In this document: in pieces, positions 63,101 to 64,000 of the stretch
How the letters are laid out: each line of letters starts with the position of its first letter
Position numbering within the stretch: position 1 is the first letter of the stretch
Source of the DNA: Nissolia schottii
Taxonomy: Eukaryota > Streptophyta > Magnoliopsida > Fabales > Fabaceae
DNA: 64,000 nt
Assembly: GCA_003254905.1 (NCBI GenBank)
Contig: QANU01104094.1
Span: 339,509-403,508 of the forward strand
Direction: 5' to 3'
Notes under the pieces: generated by a model
Database searches by the model: none
What the model was told of the DNA's origin: nothing
The model's input: only the letters and a program-made list of their open reading frames with translations
Program-made: the position numbers and the translations under genes

Positions 63101-63949
63101 CTTCCATTTCTTATATTTTTTCTCCACTTCTTTCACTAGTTAATATTTTATTTTATTTTTTTTCACAATAACAAAAACCATCACCACACTACTCACTTTA
63201 TCTAAATTTCTCATATTTTAACTAATTTATATTTTCCTTTTTTCATTAAAACCTTTGCCGTTCATTTTCATCATAGTCTTAAAAAATATTTTTTTTCTAT
63301 TTTCCTCAGTAGTATTTGTATTATTTTTTATTTAATATAACTTTAAACATAAAAATTTATATATTTAAGAGGAAAGAAAAAGTTTGTACGTTTACTCTTG
63401 TAAATCATTAAACTAAATATATTTTATTTCTGTTATCTATTAATTCTTTTTATGATGTTAACTTGTTTATTGCTACTATTAATTGAGAGATATTTTTTTT
63501 TAGTTATGAATATTATAAATAATAGATTAATATATAAAATAAAAAATTTAATATTTTTTATTATTGTCTTTCAATACATATTAAAAGAAGAATTGCTAGA
63601 TAAATTGAAAATGAAAGATTTTATCGTTGACAAGTTTTATGATTTTTTAAAAATGTCATTCTAGATTTGGAAGAATTATTGATACATATATGTTATTTAG
63701 CCCTCATTTATATAAATCTTGCATTTGTCCTTGCCTACAAGGCCTAATTGACGCAAAACAGTGTCATTTAGATTGGTGTAACTGGTTTAGATTGTTAGTT
63801 GCGTTATTAATATGCTATAACTGGTATTTTAATTATAAGATTGTTGAAGTGTTTAATTTGGAGTTGGAGTGCTTAGTTATCCATTTCAAGTTATATTAAA
63901 TTATATTTTTGTAACATAATATATTTTATAAATATTTTTTTAATAATAG

Positions 63950-63995
63950 ATAAACTCGTACGAATTTATTATCCGAATTTACGAGTCGAGTTTAT
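63950..63995. repeat. Palindromic end of a repeat cut by the window edge
   Basis: ATAAACTCG at 63950 and CGAGTTTAT at 63987-63995 are perfect inverted arms around TACGAATTTA...TTTACGAGT. Similar AAACTCGTA text occurs near 62803, suggesting a foldback element between. Confidence 0.45.
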
Positions 63996-64000
63996 AAAAA

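Larger units (their letters stand above)
61380..64000. other. Right-end intergenic region, no confident gene
   Basis: It includes the duplication at 61568-61795. A short minus-strand reading near 62080-61880 (FYKHFRDRRLAPSKQVIKVLK, then a frameshift and NELAKGLSNYLGLNK ending at a possible donor) could be an old exon or transposon piece of unknown family. SINE-like text lies near 62990-63075, and the far right is AT-rich. Nothing else was recognised. Confidence 0.4.

Noticed and set aside
1-64000. CRISPR arrays, bacterial operons, organellar gene clusters
   Set aside because: No spaced direct repeats of CRISPR type, no Shine-Dalgarno-led gene rows, and no plastid or mitochondrial gene order; the window is nuclear plant DNA.

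Overview
This window looks like nuclear DNA from a transposon-rich flowering plant, most likely a eudicot. The supporting signs are GT-AG introns, AT-rich non-coding sequence, plant-type Ty1/copia and Ty3/gypsy retrotransposons with tRNA primer-binding sites, and three plant housekeeping-type genes split over many exons. I cannot fix the family or species. No bacterial, organellar or CRISPR content was seen.

Host genes. (1) A plus-strand EamA/DMT (SLC35G-like) membrane transporter runs from left of the window to 24252. Eight exons join in frame over about 23.5 kb. (2) A minus-strand GOT1-like vesicle-transport membrane protein lies at 27244-26248. It is tail-to-tail with gene 1 and carries a 5-bp tandem duplication that breaks its frame. 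Its first exon was not found. (3) A minus-strand non-specific phospholipase C (NPC; phosphoesterase family) runs from 54969 to 37490. Its four exons join perfectly into a 536-codon frame, with a signal-anchor-like start, a TATA-like box upstream and one 9.4-kb intron. The three genes have separate roles (membrane transport, ER-Golgi traffic, phospholipid hydrolysis) and share no obvious pathway.

Mobile DNA fills the introns and intergenic space. The 12.4-kb third visible intron region of gene 1 (2044-14481) holds a near-complete copia element (2148-7004), a second copia fragment, a gypsy fragment broken by a short non-autonomous LTR element with perfect target duplications (11464-12698), and a LINE cluster. 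The next intron (14542-17584) holds a TIR element and a gypsy gag-protease remnant. The last intron holds an LTR element (21932-23712) that appears to have captured part of a PPR gene resembling MRL1. Between genes 2 and 3 lie gypsy gag and LTR pieces and a 3-kb solo-LTR-like block. NPC intron 3 holds another nested gypsy stack.

Right of NPC, 56115-61379 is a complete-ended, minus-oriented, Athila-like element with 1.45-1.5 kb LTRs and a CTAAT target duplication. Its primer-binding site is not the usual short complement. It is an essentially full-length tRNA-Asp sequence including a genomic CCA. This, the MRL1-like capture and the broken GOT1 exon are the observations most worth a second look. 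Everything here was read by eye. Family names come from recalled motifs, and no database search was run.
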